A stretch of DNA of 64,000 nt. Origin: Schizophyllum amplum. Its lineage: Eukaryota > Basidiomycota > Agaricomycetes > Agaricales > Schizophyllaceae. Shown here piece by piece: positions 34,697-44,232 of the stretch. The position numbers and the translations under genes are program-made. The DNA lies in the NCBI GenBank assembly GCA_007026445.1, contig VDMD01000003.1:1860001-1924000 (forward strand), given 5' to 3'. The notes beneath the pieces were generated by a model. That model searched no databases. It saw only the letters and a list, made by a program, of their open reading frames with translations, and was not told the origin of the DNA. Every line of letters begins with the position of its first letter. Position 1 is the first letter of the stretch.

Positions 34697-36599
34697 CTAG
34701 TTGCGTATTAATATTTTTTTTCGTCATTCTTTTCATGCGTTTACTATCTTTCTTCATGCGTTTATGTACTATCTTCCTTCATGCGTTTACTATCTTTCTT
34801 CATGCGTTTACTATCTTCCTTCATGCGTGTACTATCTTTTTTTTCATTTGTTCGTTATGATGATTGACTCGTCGAGTGCGTTTCTTTTGACTTCTCAGCT
34901 GGGTTTTTGATTTAGCTGCACAGGTGGGTTTTTTGACTGCACATATGGATTTTGAATACGCGTCAAGTCGCCCTCAAGCGGCTACACTGTACCCGCCGTC
35001 CATGATATCGTTTTGACTCCCCCTCGTGCTCTCGCCCCCTCGTCGGGCCTGCGTTCCCTCGTCCCTGCGTTCCCTCGTCCCTGCGTTCCCTCGTCCCTGC
35101 GTCCCCTCACGGTTCGTCCTCTCGCCGTCCTCGAATCGCCCTGGCCTGGTTCAACTTCCTCTCGTCCTCAAAATACCCATCTCTCCACCTCACTCCCTCT
35201 CTCACCACCGCCCGTGGTCCTCGCCCGTCCCGCCCCTCGCCCATTGCACCCTCGTCCCTGCGTCCCCTTGCCGCTCATCCTCTCGCCGCCCGTTGCACCT
35301 TCTCTCGCGTCTCATCCTGTCGTGTCTCTCGTAGTCCTCTCGCTGCCTCTCCGCCCTCTCGCTGCCTCTCCGCCCTCTCGCTGCACCCCGTCCCCTCGTC
35401 CTCTCGCACCGTTATCCCTCTTGCCTCGCAGCCCCCTGGCCTGCCGCAAACTCGTCGTCATCTGGCCTGCCGCAAACTCGTCGTCCTCAAGCGGGGCCAC
35501 CCTCTCCTCCTCGAGCTCGTCTCCTCATCCTCAAGCGGGGCACGCCTCTCGCCACCCGAAGCGCAGAATATACGGGGAGCGCAAATGCGAGGTTATACAG
35601 TATAGTCGGAGGTGGAGGCGTAGAGTCGGAGGTGGAGGCGTAGAGTCGGAGGTGGAGGCGTAGAGTCGGAGGTGGAGGCGCTAGAGTCGGAGGTGGAGGC
35701 GCAGAGGCGTAGACTCGGAGGCGCTAGAGGCGCAGAGGAGATTATACTAGAGGAAGCGCAGAGGAGGTTCGGAGGTGGAGGCGTAGAGGAGGGTCGGAGG
35801 TGGAGGCGCAGAGGAGGGTCGGAGGTGGAGGCGCTAGAGGCGTAGAGGAGGGTCGGAGGTGGAGGCGTAGAGTCGGAGGTGGAGGCGCTAGAGGCGTAGA
35901 GGAGGTTCGGAGGTGGAGGTTATACGAGAGGAAGCGCGGAGGCGAGGTTATACTAGAGGAAGCGCGGAGGCGAGGTTATACTAGAGGAAGCGCTGCAGGA
36001 GGTTGTACTAGAGGTAACGTTAGAGGGAGGTAACGTTAGAGGAGGTCATAAGTACCTGAGGAAACGCTAGAGGAGGGAGAGGTCCCGGATTCGCCTCACG
36101 ACTCGGGAGAGGTCCCGGATTCGCCTCACCTCACCTCACCAGGGTGACAGCCAGAAACATCGTGAGTTAGAGTCATCGTGCATATCCTCTCCCTCATCGC
36201 TCACACATCCTCTTCTCATCGCGCATATCCTCTCCTCCTCGCGCATATCCTCTCCTTTATCGCGCATCCTTTCCTCCTCGCGCATATCCTCTCCTCATTG
36301 CACAGACATCCTCTCCTCCTCGTGCATATCCTCTCCTACTCGCGCATATCCTCTCATCGCACAGACCATCGAGTCCAAGTCGCATTCATCGCGTCCAAGT
36401 CGCATTCATCGTATGTGTATGATCACGTAAACAACATTTTCCCCTATTTCACCTCCCCCCCTCAATCCTCCCTACCCCTCACACCCCTCCCTACCCCTCA
36501 ATCCTCTCCCCCCTCAATCCTCCCTCTCTCCTTCCCGACCTCTTCCCACTCCTCCCTCAATCCTCCCTCTCTCCTTCCCGACCTCTTCCCACAACTGCC
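34697..36599. repeat. minisatellite-rich spacer
   Basis: Successive tandem arrays: CATGCGTTTACTATCTTTCT units (34731-34850), CCTGCGTTCCCTCGTCC units (about 35044-35110), CTCTCGCTGCCTCTCCGCC units (about 35335-35395), GTCGGAGGTGGAGGCGTAGA units and variants (about 35595-35915), AGGAAGCGCGGAGGCGAGG units (about 35930-35995), and CGCATATCCTCTCCTCCT units (about 36178-36360). No coding or RNA gene is supported. Confidence 0.8.
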
Positions 36600-36768
36600 C
36601 ACGCATGCTTCGCTACTCGAACCCCTACTTCCCCTCATCGCTCGAACCGCTTCCACGCATGCTTCGCTACTCGAACCGCTTCCACCCCCCTCAATCCTCA
36701 CCCCCTCACCCCTCTGAATCCTCCCCCCCGAACCGCTTCCACGCATGCTTCGCTACTCGAACCGCTTC
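36600..36768 (-). repeat. minisatellite copied from NOP53 terminal exon
   Basis: Three degenerate copies (about 36600-36622, 36652-36680, 36733-36768) of the NOP53 final-exon sequence that encodes YEKHAWKRFE. In each, AAGCATGCGTGGAAGCGGTT or its core is recognisable, with TAGCG replacing TACGA. They lie just downstream of the NOP53 stop and have no open frame of their own. Confidence 0.75.
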
Positions 36769-36820
36769 CTCCCACTCTTCCCCTTCTCCCTCACCCCTCA
36801 CCCCTCACCCCTCCCTACCC

Positions 36821-39800
36821 CTAATCCTCCCTCTCGAACCGCTTCCACGCATGCTTCTCGTACTCGACCGTCCGGCGGACGCGTTTGGAGGGGCTGGGTG
36901 GGTGGGTTAGCGATGAGTTGAGGTGATTCGTGGTAGGCGGGTGATGAGTCGAGGAGAGGAGAGAGGGGAAGAGGTGTTGGGGGTGGGGGGGGAAGAGAAC
37001 AAAGGCGGGCGAGAGGGAAAGGAGAGTGGAGGGAGTTGGTGTTGGGGAGAAGGAGAGGGAGGAGAGGGGGGAAAAAAGGCGAGAGGGCGAAAGGGAAGAT
37101 AGAAACCAAAGGATAGGAGATCGACCACCGCATCCCCGTGAGCGACAACCACAACCCCCCAAAAATCACGACCACTCACATCACCCGAACCCTCGGCTCC
37201 ACCAGCGCCCGGCTCTGCATGCTCAGGAGACGGTCCCGGAATAGGTTGCCTTCGGGCTGTTAAGGAGGAATTAGTTCACGTATATTTGGGAAGGGGGGTG
37301 CGTTAGTTTGATTACGCGGGAGAGGGTGGTTAGCGTTGAGTAAGGGGTGGGGAAGGGGGGGTATTTAGTTTAATTACGCGGGAGAGGGCGTGTTTAGGTT
37401 AATTACGCGGGAGAGGGTGGTTAGCGCAAGATTACGAGCACGATGAAGGACCGGTACGAGCACGATGAAGGACCGGTACGAGCACGATGGAAGACCGGTA
37501 CGAGCACGATGAAGGACCGGTACGAGCACGATGGAGGACCGGGGTGGAGAGGGAGGTAGAGGAGAGGGCGTTCTTGGGCGGGGAGGGGGCGAGGGACAAG
37601 GGGGACAAGGAGCCGGGGGCGTAAAGGTGGGGGACGTGGAATCGGCCGGACGCTCGTAACCAATCAGCCGGACGCTCGTAACCAATCGGCCGGAGGCTCG
37701 TAACCAAAGAGCACCGGACGCTCGTAACCAAACCCACACGCCACAACCAAACCCGAAAAACGCACCTTCACCCCCCTCAAACTCCCACTCAGCTCCTCCC
37801 CCAGCTGTACATCGGGCGCGACTATGCCCCCTTTACCACTGCCCACCACCATCCCACCCCCTCCCATACCACCGCCCACCCGGTGTTTACCGATCTTGGA
37901 CCCCAGAAGCCCAAGCTTGCGCAGCCGGGCGGCGCGCGCGAGGCGGTTCTGAGGGAGGGGTGGGTGGGTTAGTAAGGGCGGTAAAAGGAGGGTATAAGGG
38001 CGGTCAATAGCGGCCCCTCAACCGGCCTCAAAACTCGACGGGCCTCAAAGTCGACGGGCCTCAAACTCGACGGGCCTCAAAACTCGACCGACTCTCTCTC
38101 GACAACCAACAGCCGACTCTCTCTCGACAGCCAATTCCATCCCCCCCCCCAATCCCCTTTACCCTCGCAAAATCCCAGCCTCCCCTCCACCCCCCCCCCC
38201 CCCCCAACCCCTCCCAATCACACCACTCAAAAAAACCTCACCCCCCCCCCCCCCCCAATCACCACAAATCAAGTAAACACCTCGCAAAACCTCTCTCCCC
38301 TTCCCAATCACCACTCAAAAAACACTCAAAAAAAACCACATAACTCACCCCCTCCCCCCTCACCCCCCTCTCCCTCGCCTCCCTACCCACCCGCCGCCGG
38401 AGCGCGCGCGCCCCCGGGAGGGAGGCCAGGAGCCGCTTGTGTCGGGTGAGGGCGAGGCGGGTGGTGGTCTGTTGGAGTAGTCAGTAGACTATAGAGGGTA
38501 AAAGGGTGGGAAGGTTTTGGGTTAGTGAGAATGCCTAAACAAACACGCACCTCGGCCTTCACCCTCGCTTCCCGGGCGCGTTGCTGTCTCGTTTTGCGCG
38601 GTGGGGCGGGGCGGGGGAGGGCGTGGTTGGTGGTGTTGGCGTTTTCGTCGTCGTCGGCGTCCTGGTCCGTATTGTCGTCCTCCTCCTCACCGACGGGCAG
38701 GACGGTCATGCCTAGCGAGGGTGCGCGTTAGTGATGAGGTGGTGAAGGGAGGCGAAGGTGGGGTGAGGGGTGAGGGGGGCGGTGGGTGGGAGGCAAAGGT
38801 GACGGTGGGTGGGAGGCAAAGGTGACGGTGGGTGGGAGGCAAAGGTGACGGTGGGTGGGAGGCAAAGGTGACGGTGGGTGGGAGGCAAAGGTGACGGTGG
38901 GTGGAAGGGAAGGGTGGAGGGAAGGGCGGGGAGAATGAGGACGAGGGAGAGGGCGGGGTGAGAGAAGGGCGGGGAGAAAGGGCGAAAGGAAATCACAGCG
39001 GCCCATTATATGCAGGAGAGTTAAGCGCGTAGACTCACCCCGCGCCATCCCCAACTCATACTCGCTCGCGCCCTTGATGCGCTCCCCGACGTCCTTGAAC
39101 TTGTTTTCTTCCTTGAGCCGTCGTTTCTCGATCTGGTATGGCTCCGTCAGGAACGTTTGATGCGCGAGCATCGAGAGCTTACCTCGTAGGCTTCGAGGAG
39201 GAGCTCTTGGTGTGCGTCGACGGGCGGATTGTAGGATGCGCCCGCGTGGGGGGTGGGGACGGCGGGTGCGGCGATGAGGGCGGAGGGGTGGGTGTGGGTG
39301 GGGGGCTGGTGGATGGTGAGGTGGGTAGGGGGAGGGAGGCAGGAGGGAGGGGGAGGGGAAGGAGGAGGGCAGGAGGAGGGCAGGAGGAGGGAGAGGGCAA
39401 GGGGGAGGTAAAACAAAGAAAGGAGACGTCAGCGCACGACTCGACGATATGCATGCGACGAACACACCTTGACCGGTTTCGGCTTGACCATTTCGGAGAC
39501 TCCAAAGCCGTTGTCCTTGTCGTCCTCATCGACGTCCATCTCCCAAACATCGTACGTGCCACTGTGCTTGACGGCCTCGGTGGGCTCGAGCAGCGCGCTC
39601 CCCTTGCCGAGCTCGGTGCCATCAACGTGCGAGCGCAGGGGTCCGCGGCGGGTGCGCCCTGCCGCGCGCATCAAGCGGTCCTTCTCTGCGCGGGGCACGC
39701 TCGCCGCCTTGCGCTTCTGCCCCACCGCGGGCACCGCCGAGCGCTCGGCGAGGATGGCGAGGCTTTTGAGCTGCCGCGGGATGGCCTTTCGCACACCGTC

Positions 39801-40016
39801 GTCGCCCTTGGTGTCGATGGCGAAGAGGGCAGCGTCGGGCTGGGCGTGGACGGGTGCGCCGAGGGCGCGCTCTTCGGCGCGGCGGTCGTCGAGGCGCTGT
39901 TCGACGGCGTCGATGTCGACGTGTTTGCGCCAGGCGCGCTTGCCTTTGCGGCTGGCCTGTGTGCGCTGGGCGGGGGCGCCGAGGTGGGCGCCAGAGTTCT
40001 TTTGGGTCGATGTCAT
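36821..40016 (-). CDS. NOP53: NOP53/GLTSCR2-like ribosome biogenesis protein (frameshift in exon 7)
   Basis: Nucleolar 60S-subunit assembly factor that recruits the exosome for 7S pre-rRNA processing in yeast. Eight exons: 39468-40016, 39183-39305, 39039-39132, 38551-38711, 38391-38468, 37766-37948, 37180-37257, 36821-36893. Landmarks: RKGKRAWRKHVDIDAVEQRL near the N-terminus, GASYNPPVDAHQELLLEAYE, KTRQQRAREARVKAE, RHKRLLASLPGARALRR, KIGKHRV, DVQLGEELSGSLRGVKPEGN, LFRDRLLSMQSRALV, and the C-terminal KRVRRTVEYEKHAWKRF. After RALV the genome has three G (minus strand; 37199-37201) where the family sequence EPRV needs two; the extra base breaks the frame before exon 8, which otherwise joins in phase. 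This is a real mutation or an assembly error. Introns 3, 5, 6 and 7 (327, 442, 508 and 286 nt) are far longer than elsewhere and full of repeats. It shares a 94-nt divergent promoter with the Alba gene. Confidence 0.85.
37428..37545. repeat. 22-bp minisatellite in NOP53 intron 6
   Basis: About five copies of ACGAGCACGATGAAGGACCG plus GT (two carry GGAAG or GGAGG variants). A second array of GGCCGGACGCTCGTAACCAA units lies nearby at about 37640-37735. Confidence 0.85.
38190..38256. repeat. two poly-C tracts of about 16 nt in NOP53 intron 5
   Basis: Homopolymer C runs near 38190-38205 and 38241-38256 on the plus strand, so G runs in the NOP53 transcript strand. They can form G-quadruplex or i-motif structures and are prone to length error in sequencing. 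Confidence 0.9.
38780..38910. repeat. 23-bp minisatellite in NOP53 intron 3
   Basis: Six head-to-tail copies of GGTGGGTGGGAGGCAAAGGT plus GAC, almost without variation, which suggests recent expansion. Confidence 0.9.
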
Positions 40017-40110
40017 GATGGTTGGTGTCGACGACGATGGATGGAAAATGTGATCGCAGGCGCGGGTGATCGGGATGATGGACGCCACATATTGCTTGCT
40101 GTCAACCGCG
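40017..40110. promoter_or_regulatory. divergent promoter of NOP53 and Alba genes
   Basis: Only 94 nt separate the proposed start codons. No TATA box is seen, as is common for co-regulated ribosome-biogenesis genes. If the Alba gene used the earlier in-frame ATG at 40075 the spacer would shrink to about 60 nt. Confidence 0.5.
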
Positions 40111-41197
40111 ATGGACGCGCCGACGACGACTATGGCCTCCTCTACGCCTGGCACGGTGCGCATTACGTCCTCTGGCAAACTCAAGGGGTACATCGCCTAC
40201 GCGCTCGCCCGCCTGCACGATCACCCCACCGAGCCCCTCGTCCTCCGCACCGACGCCGCTGCCGCCATCCCCCGCCTCGTCACCGTCGCCGAGATCGTCA
40301 AACGCGAGTTCCTCGCACAGCTCGATGTGGACAAGAGCCCACGGCTAGAAGGCCTCCATCAGTGGAACACGATCGGGAGCGTCGATGGCCCGCTGGTGCC
40401 GCAGAAGGAGAGCAAGAAACGCAAGCGGGGGCAGCCACCACAAGACGATGCCGAACAGCAAGCCGACGAAGGCGACGAACAGCAAGCCGACAACGACACA
40501 AGCCGCCCGCAGGCCATCCTCGACGCCCTCAGCGGCCCCAAACAGTCCGTCCACCCCTCCTCGCACCACCAGCCCCATACTTACATCCACCCTTAGCTTC
40601 ATCCAGCGACAGGCCCCGTGGATGACCACCACGCTCAGTCTCAACATGATCAGTGGGCAGGATGGAAGGTACGTGTCCTTTATCTATGCGCCTCTTCCGT
40701 ACTGTTTGTGCGCCTATTCCGTACTATCTCTGCGCCTCTTCCGTACTGTCTATGCGCCTCTTCCGTACTGCTTGTGCACCCCGTCCTCCCTCGTCTACTG
40801 CCTTCTGCCCCTTCCTCCCTCCCTTCCCTTACCCTTTTCCTCTCCTCACACCTTGCAATCTTTACTAACCCCACTACCCTCCAGCTCCTACCAACCCCCC
40901 CTCCCACGCACGCTCACAAAGTCCGCCCGTACGCGCGTCAAAAAGCGGCTCCGGGCAGAGAAGCGGGCCCACGAAAAGCCCGCGGGTGGGGAAGGCGTGG
41001 ACGAGAATAAAGACAAGGAAGCGGGCGCGGGTGACGCCGCGATGGACGCAGGCGCGGGTGACGCGATGGACGCGGGCGCGGGTGACGCGATGGACACGCG
41101 CAAAGGCGACGCTGCGATGGACGTGGGCGCGGGCGAAGGCGACGCTGCCATGGAAATCTCAGCAGAGGGCGCACCCAGCGCACCAGGCGCACCTTGA
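40111..41197 (+). CDS. Alba-domain protein, Rpp25/Pop6-like
   Basis: Alba-superfamily RNA/DNA-binding protein; fungal relatives are RNase P/MRP subunits (Pop6/Rpp25) or chromatin and RNA binders. Exons 40111-40544, 40597-40668 and 40885-41197 give 272 residues. The Alba fold shows as VRITSSGKLKGYIAYALARL (about 16-35), then LVLRTDAAAAIPRLVTVAEI and VKREFLAQL, with the conserved Lys in GKLKGY. After a Lys-rich patch (ESKKRKRGQ) and acidic/Gln linker, exon 2 supplies FIQRQAPWMTTTLSLNM. Exon 3 begins SYQPPLPRTLTKSARTRVKK, as Rpp25-like proteins often end with a Lys/Arg-rich stretch. The C-terminus is overrun by a 24-bp coding repeat giving DAGAGDAM units (about 210-250). A start at 40075 is possible; I prefer 40111 because it leaves room for the shared promoter. 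Confidence 0.8.
41020..41150 (+). repeat. coding minisatellite in Alba C-terminus
   Basis: Imperfect 24-bp units (GCGGGCGCGGGTGACGCGAT plus GGAC and variants) encode DAGAGDAM-like octads. They extend the acidic tail without breaking the frame. Confidence 0.8.
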
Positions 41198-41310
41198 GCC
41201 GCACCCACATTGCACCTTGAGCCGCACCCACATCGCATCTTTAGCCGCACCCACACCCTCAGCCGCCCACCAGCCTTCCCGCACCCACACCGCATCTTTA
41301 GCCGCGCCCA
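41186..41310 (+). repeat. repeat starting at Alba stop codon
   Basis: Units of about 23 bp (GCACCTTGAGCCGCACCCAC and variants with GCATCTTTAGCC) begin inside the last Alba codons, include the TGA, and continue downstream. The array therefore grew from the end of the reading frame. Confidence 0.75.
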
Positions 41311-43489
41311 CCTCCTTCACCAACCCGCCCGCCTCATCCTCCGCCACCTTCACCACCCTCTCCTTCACCACCCTACCATTAACCTCGCTGCGTCCAACTC
41401 CCCCACCGCACCCTCCCCTCCACCAACTCCCTCTCCTCCTCCAACTCCCTCTCCTCCTTATCCGCCAGCACCCACACCGCGCCCATATTCTCCCCCCCCC
41501 CCCCATACCCTCCGGCACCCACCCCCACGCCTCGCACAGTCCACCCCCACCCGGCTTCTTTCGCGAGGGAGGGCAGGGTAGGGAGGGCAGGGGTCGGAGG
41601 AGGGGGGGCGGGGCAGGGGTCGGAGGAGGAGGAGTGGGGAAGGGCAAGGGGTAGGGGAAGGAGGAGGAGGAGGGGGGCAGGGCAGGGGTCGGAGGAGGAG
41701 GAGGGGGGCAGGTCCCAGCGACCAGTCACCAGCCGATACAGAGCGGTAGTCACCAGCCCATACAAAGTGGAAGCGCACCGCAAGCCAGTGGTGCGGGTGC
41801 GGGTGCGGGTGCGAGTGACGGTGGTGCGGGTGCGGGTGCGAGTGACGGTGGTGCGGGTGCGAGTGACGGTCGGAGGAGGAAGCGGGTGCGAGTGACGGTC
41901 GGAGGAGGAAGCGGGTGCGAGTGACGGTCGGAGGAGGAAGCGGGTGAGGATTCAGGGGGAGGAAGCGGGTGAGGATTCAGGGTGGGGACGCGGGTGAGGA
42001 GGGGGAGGAGAGGTAGGGGGTGGGAGAGGATGGCTGGTAAGGAGAGGTAGGAGGGGGTAGGAGGGATGGAGGGGATGGACAAGTGACGCGCGCGGGGAGG
42101 GACAAGTGACGCGCCCTCTTCGCTGGGACGCGCCCTCTTCGCTGGGACAAGCGCGCGCGGGGGGACAAGGACGCTCGCACTGGACGCGAAGGTGCCGGGT
42201 GCACGAACGGCGCGGGTCGGTGCCGGGTGCACGAACGGCGCGCGGGGAATGAGAACGGCGCGCGGGGAATGAGAACGGCGCGCGGGGAATGAGAACGGCG
42301 CGCGGGGAATGAGAACGTTCGGCGGGTCGGTCCTGGGACAAGAACGCGCGCGCGGGGACACAGACCCTCCATCACGCCCTCGCACTTCGCCCGTTGGCGC
42401 TTCCGCCCGACGCCCCCCTTCGCCCAACGCCCGTCGCCCCTCGCACTCCGCCCCCCTTCGCCCGTCGCCCCTCGCCCGACGCCCTCGCCTCCGCCCTCCG
42501 CCCGCCTATCTGCCTCAGTCCGTGCCCTCCCCCTTCGCGCCCGAACGCCCTCCACAAGCGCCCTCGCCCTCCCCTTCGCCCCCATCGCGCCCTCCGCCCA
42601 TTTCGCCCGTCGCCCACGCCCCCATTCGCCTTCGCCTTCCACCCCATTCGCCTTCGCGCGCCTCAGTCCGTGCCCTCCCCATCCGTCCCCCGACCACTAT
42701 CCCCCTCCGTCCCCCATCATGCGCCTTCGCCCATCGCCCTCTCCCTCGCCCTCGCGCCTGCCTAGGCGAGGCCGCCTTCGCCCGCCTCGCACCACGCCCC
42801 CCTTCGCACCACACTCGACCACGCCCCCGTCACGTCTGCCTAGGCGAGGCCGCCTTCGCCCGCTTGCTAGGGGAGGCCGGCCTTCGCCCGGCGCCCTCGC
42901 CTTCGGCCAGGAGGGGGGACGCGATCGGCTAGGAGGTGGGACGCGATCGGCTAGGAGGTGACGCGATTGGCTAGCGAGGGGGGGGGGGACGCGAGCGGCG
43001 GGATGAGAACGGATCCCAATGGGATGAGAACGGATCCCAATGGGATGAGAACAGATTCCAATGGGATGAGAACAGATTCCAATGGGATGAGAACGGATCG
43101 CAATGGGATGAGAACGGATTCTGGGATGAGGAGAGGAGGGAGCGACGGGGCGAGAAGACGGTGCAGGTGCAAGACGAAAGACGGGCGAAAGACGGGGCGA
43201 GAAGACGGGACGAGAAGACGGGGCGAGAAGACGGGGCAATGGGGAGACGAGGGGGCGAGAAGACGGGGCGAGAAGACGGGACGAGAAGAGGGCACGAAAG
43301 AGGGGCGACGGGGCGACGGGGCGACGGGGCGAAAGGCGGCGGAAGGAGTAGGCGAGGAGACATTGGGGCAAGGTGACGTGGTAGAAGTCGAGAGCACGGG
43401 TGGCGAAGGGGACGATGGGCGGCGATGGAGGACGGGAAATCTCCAGGAGTCACCGGGCGGCGACGGACCAGATTTTTAAATTTCCCCTC
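41311..43489. repeat. GC-rich minisatellite field
   Basis: Dense tandem arrays with no supported gene. They include CTCCAACTCCCTCTCCTCCT runs, GGTCGGAGGAGGAGGAGGGG, GTGCGGGTGCGAGTGACGGT units (about 41790-41945), GCGCGGGGAATGAGAACGGC units (about 42235-42310), CGCCCGTCGCCCCTCGC-type heptads (about 42385-42700), GGGATGAGAACGGATCCCAA plus T units (six copies, about 43003-43130) and GACGGGGCGAGAAGACGG units (about 43190-43340). Long open frames here are by-products of low-complexity GC-rich DNA. Confidence 0.85.
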
Positions 43490-43746
43490 GGCGGAGTAAT
43501 GTGTCCAGCCTACGGCGTGCCCCGGTGAAGATGTGTCCACTGTGCGGACGGAGATTTGTGCGGACGGAGATTTGCCACTTTCCAACTCTGACATCAGATA
43601 TATCCTGTATGGTACTCTACCTATGAACGTAACAGATGCACCGTTGAGGGGAAAACCTCGACACCGTCCTGGACGCATCTTCACCCCCTGCCGAGCTGGA
43701 CACATCTTCACCGGGGCACGCCGCAGGCTGGACACATTACTCCGCC
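43490..43746. mobile_element. inverted-repeat element with 50-bp arms
   Basis: Arms 43490-43539 and 43697-43746 are reverse complements with one mismatch (GCCTACGG versus GCCTGCGG in the same orientation). They start GGCGGAGTAATGTGTCCAGC. The 157-bp loop holds a direct repeat TGTGCGGACGGAGATT and several TGGACRCATCTTCACC words. No target-site duplication is obvious and no transposase is encoded, so this may be a MITE or a repeat-derived palindrome. Confidence 0.65.
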
Positions 43747-43852
43747 GTCCTGGAGTCTGGACGCGCCGAGCTGGACACAGTGCAATACTTACCAGGCCGT
43801 TCGGGTAGTCAAACATCATCAGAATATACTTACATGGATGAGAAAACAGGCA

Positions 43853-44050
43853 AAACAGGCATGAGCGATGAAAAACATGGCATGAGCGATGAAAAACATG
43901 GCATGAGCGATGAAAAACATGGCACTGTGAGCGAGGCAAAAAACATGGCACTGTGAGCGATGAAAAACATGGCACTGTGAGCGAGGCAAAAAACATGAGT
44001 GATGAAAAACATGGCACTGTGAGCGAGGCAAAAACATGAGGCAAAAACAC
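43853..44050. repeat. minisatellite beside right tRNA gene
   Basis: Interspersed units GAGCGATGAAAAACATGGCA and CTGTGAGCGAGGCAAAAAAC, about nine in total, end roughly 50 nt from the tRNA 3' end. Confidence 0.85.
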
Positions 44051-44097
44051 ATGTTACAGTGGGAAAAAGATCATGTTCCAGTGGTAAAAAAGATCAT

Positions 44098-44232
44098 GGG
44101 CCTAACTGGGAATTGAACCCAGGACCTCTTCCATCTGACGCGTCGGGTCACGACGCGGGTTTGAACACCCGCGCCTCCAGCGCGGGTTGCGGAGAACCCG
44201 AAGGAAGAATCATACTACTAGACCATTAGGCC
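44098..44232 (-). tRNA. tRNA-Pro(CGG) with 63-nt intron
   Basis: Mature sequence matches the left tRNA gene base for base where compared: acceptor GGCCTAA/TTAGGCC, the same A and B boxes, anticodon CGG (plus-strand 44198-44200 read in reverse). The intron at 44134-44196 is 63 nt: it keeps both ends of the 36-nt intron but contains an inserted segment including GCGGGTGTTCAAACCCGC. It faces the left copy across 9.4 kb. Confidence 0.9.

Noticed and set aside
39138..40625. 495-codon open frame on the plus strand across NOP53
   Set aside because: It is antisense to the NOP53 first exon and the GC-rich composition keeps the opposite strand open; no domain is seen.
42971..44050. 359-codon minus-strand open frame in the repeat field
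   Set aside because: Made almost entirely of translated minisatellites (e.g. SSHWNLF and MFFIAHA repeats) and the inverted-repeat element; no start context or domain.
34700..44100. CRISPR array or viral repeat
   Set aside because: The arrays are direct head-to-tail minisatellites without spacers, in a eukaryotic intron-rich context.
34589..44232. A true long inverted repeat spanning the two tRNA genes
   Set aside because: Only the tRNA genes themselves match in inverted orientation; their immediate flanks on either side show no similarity.
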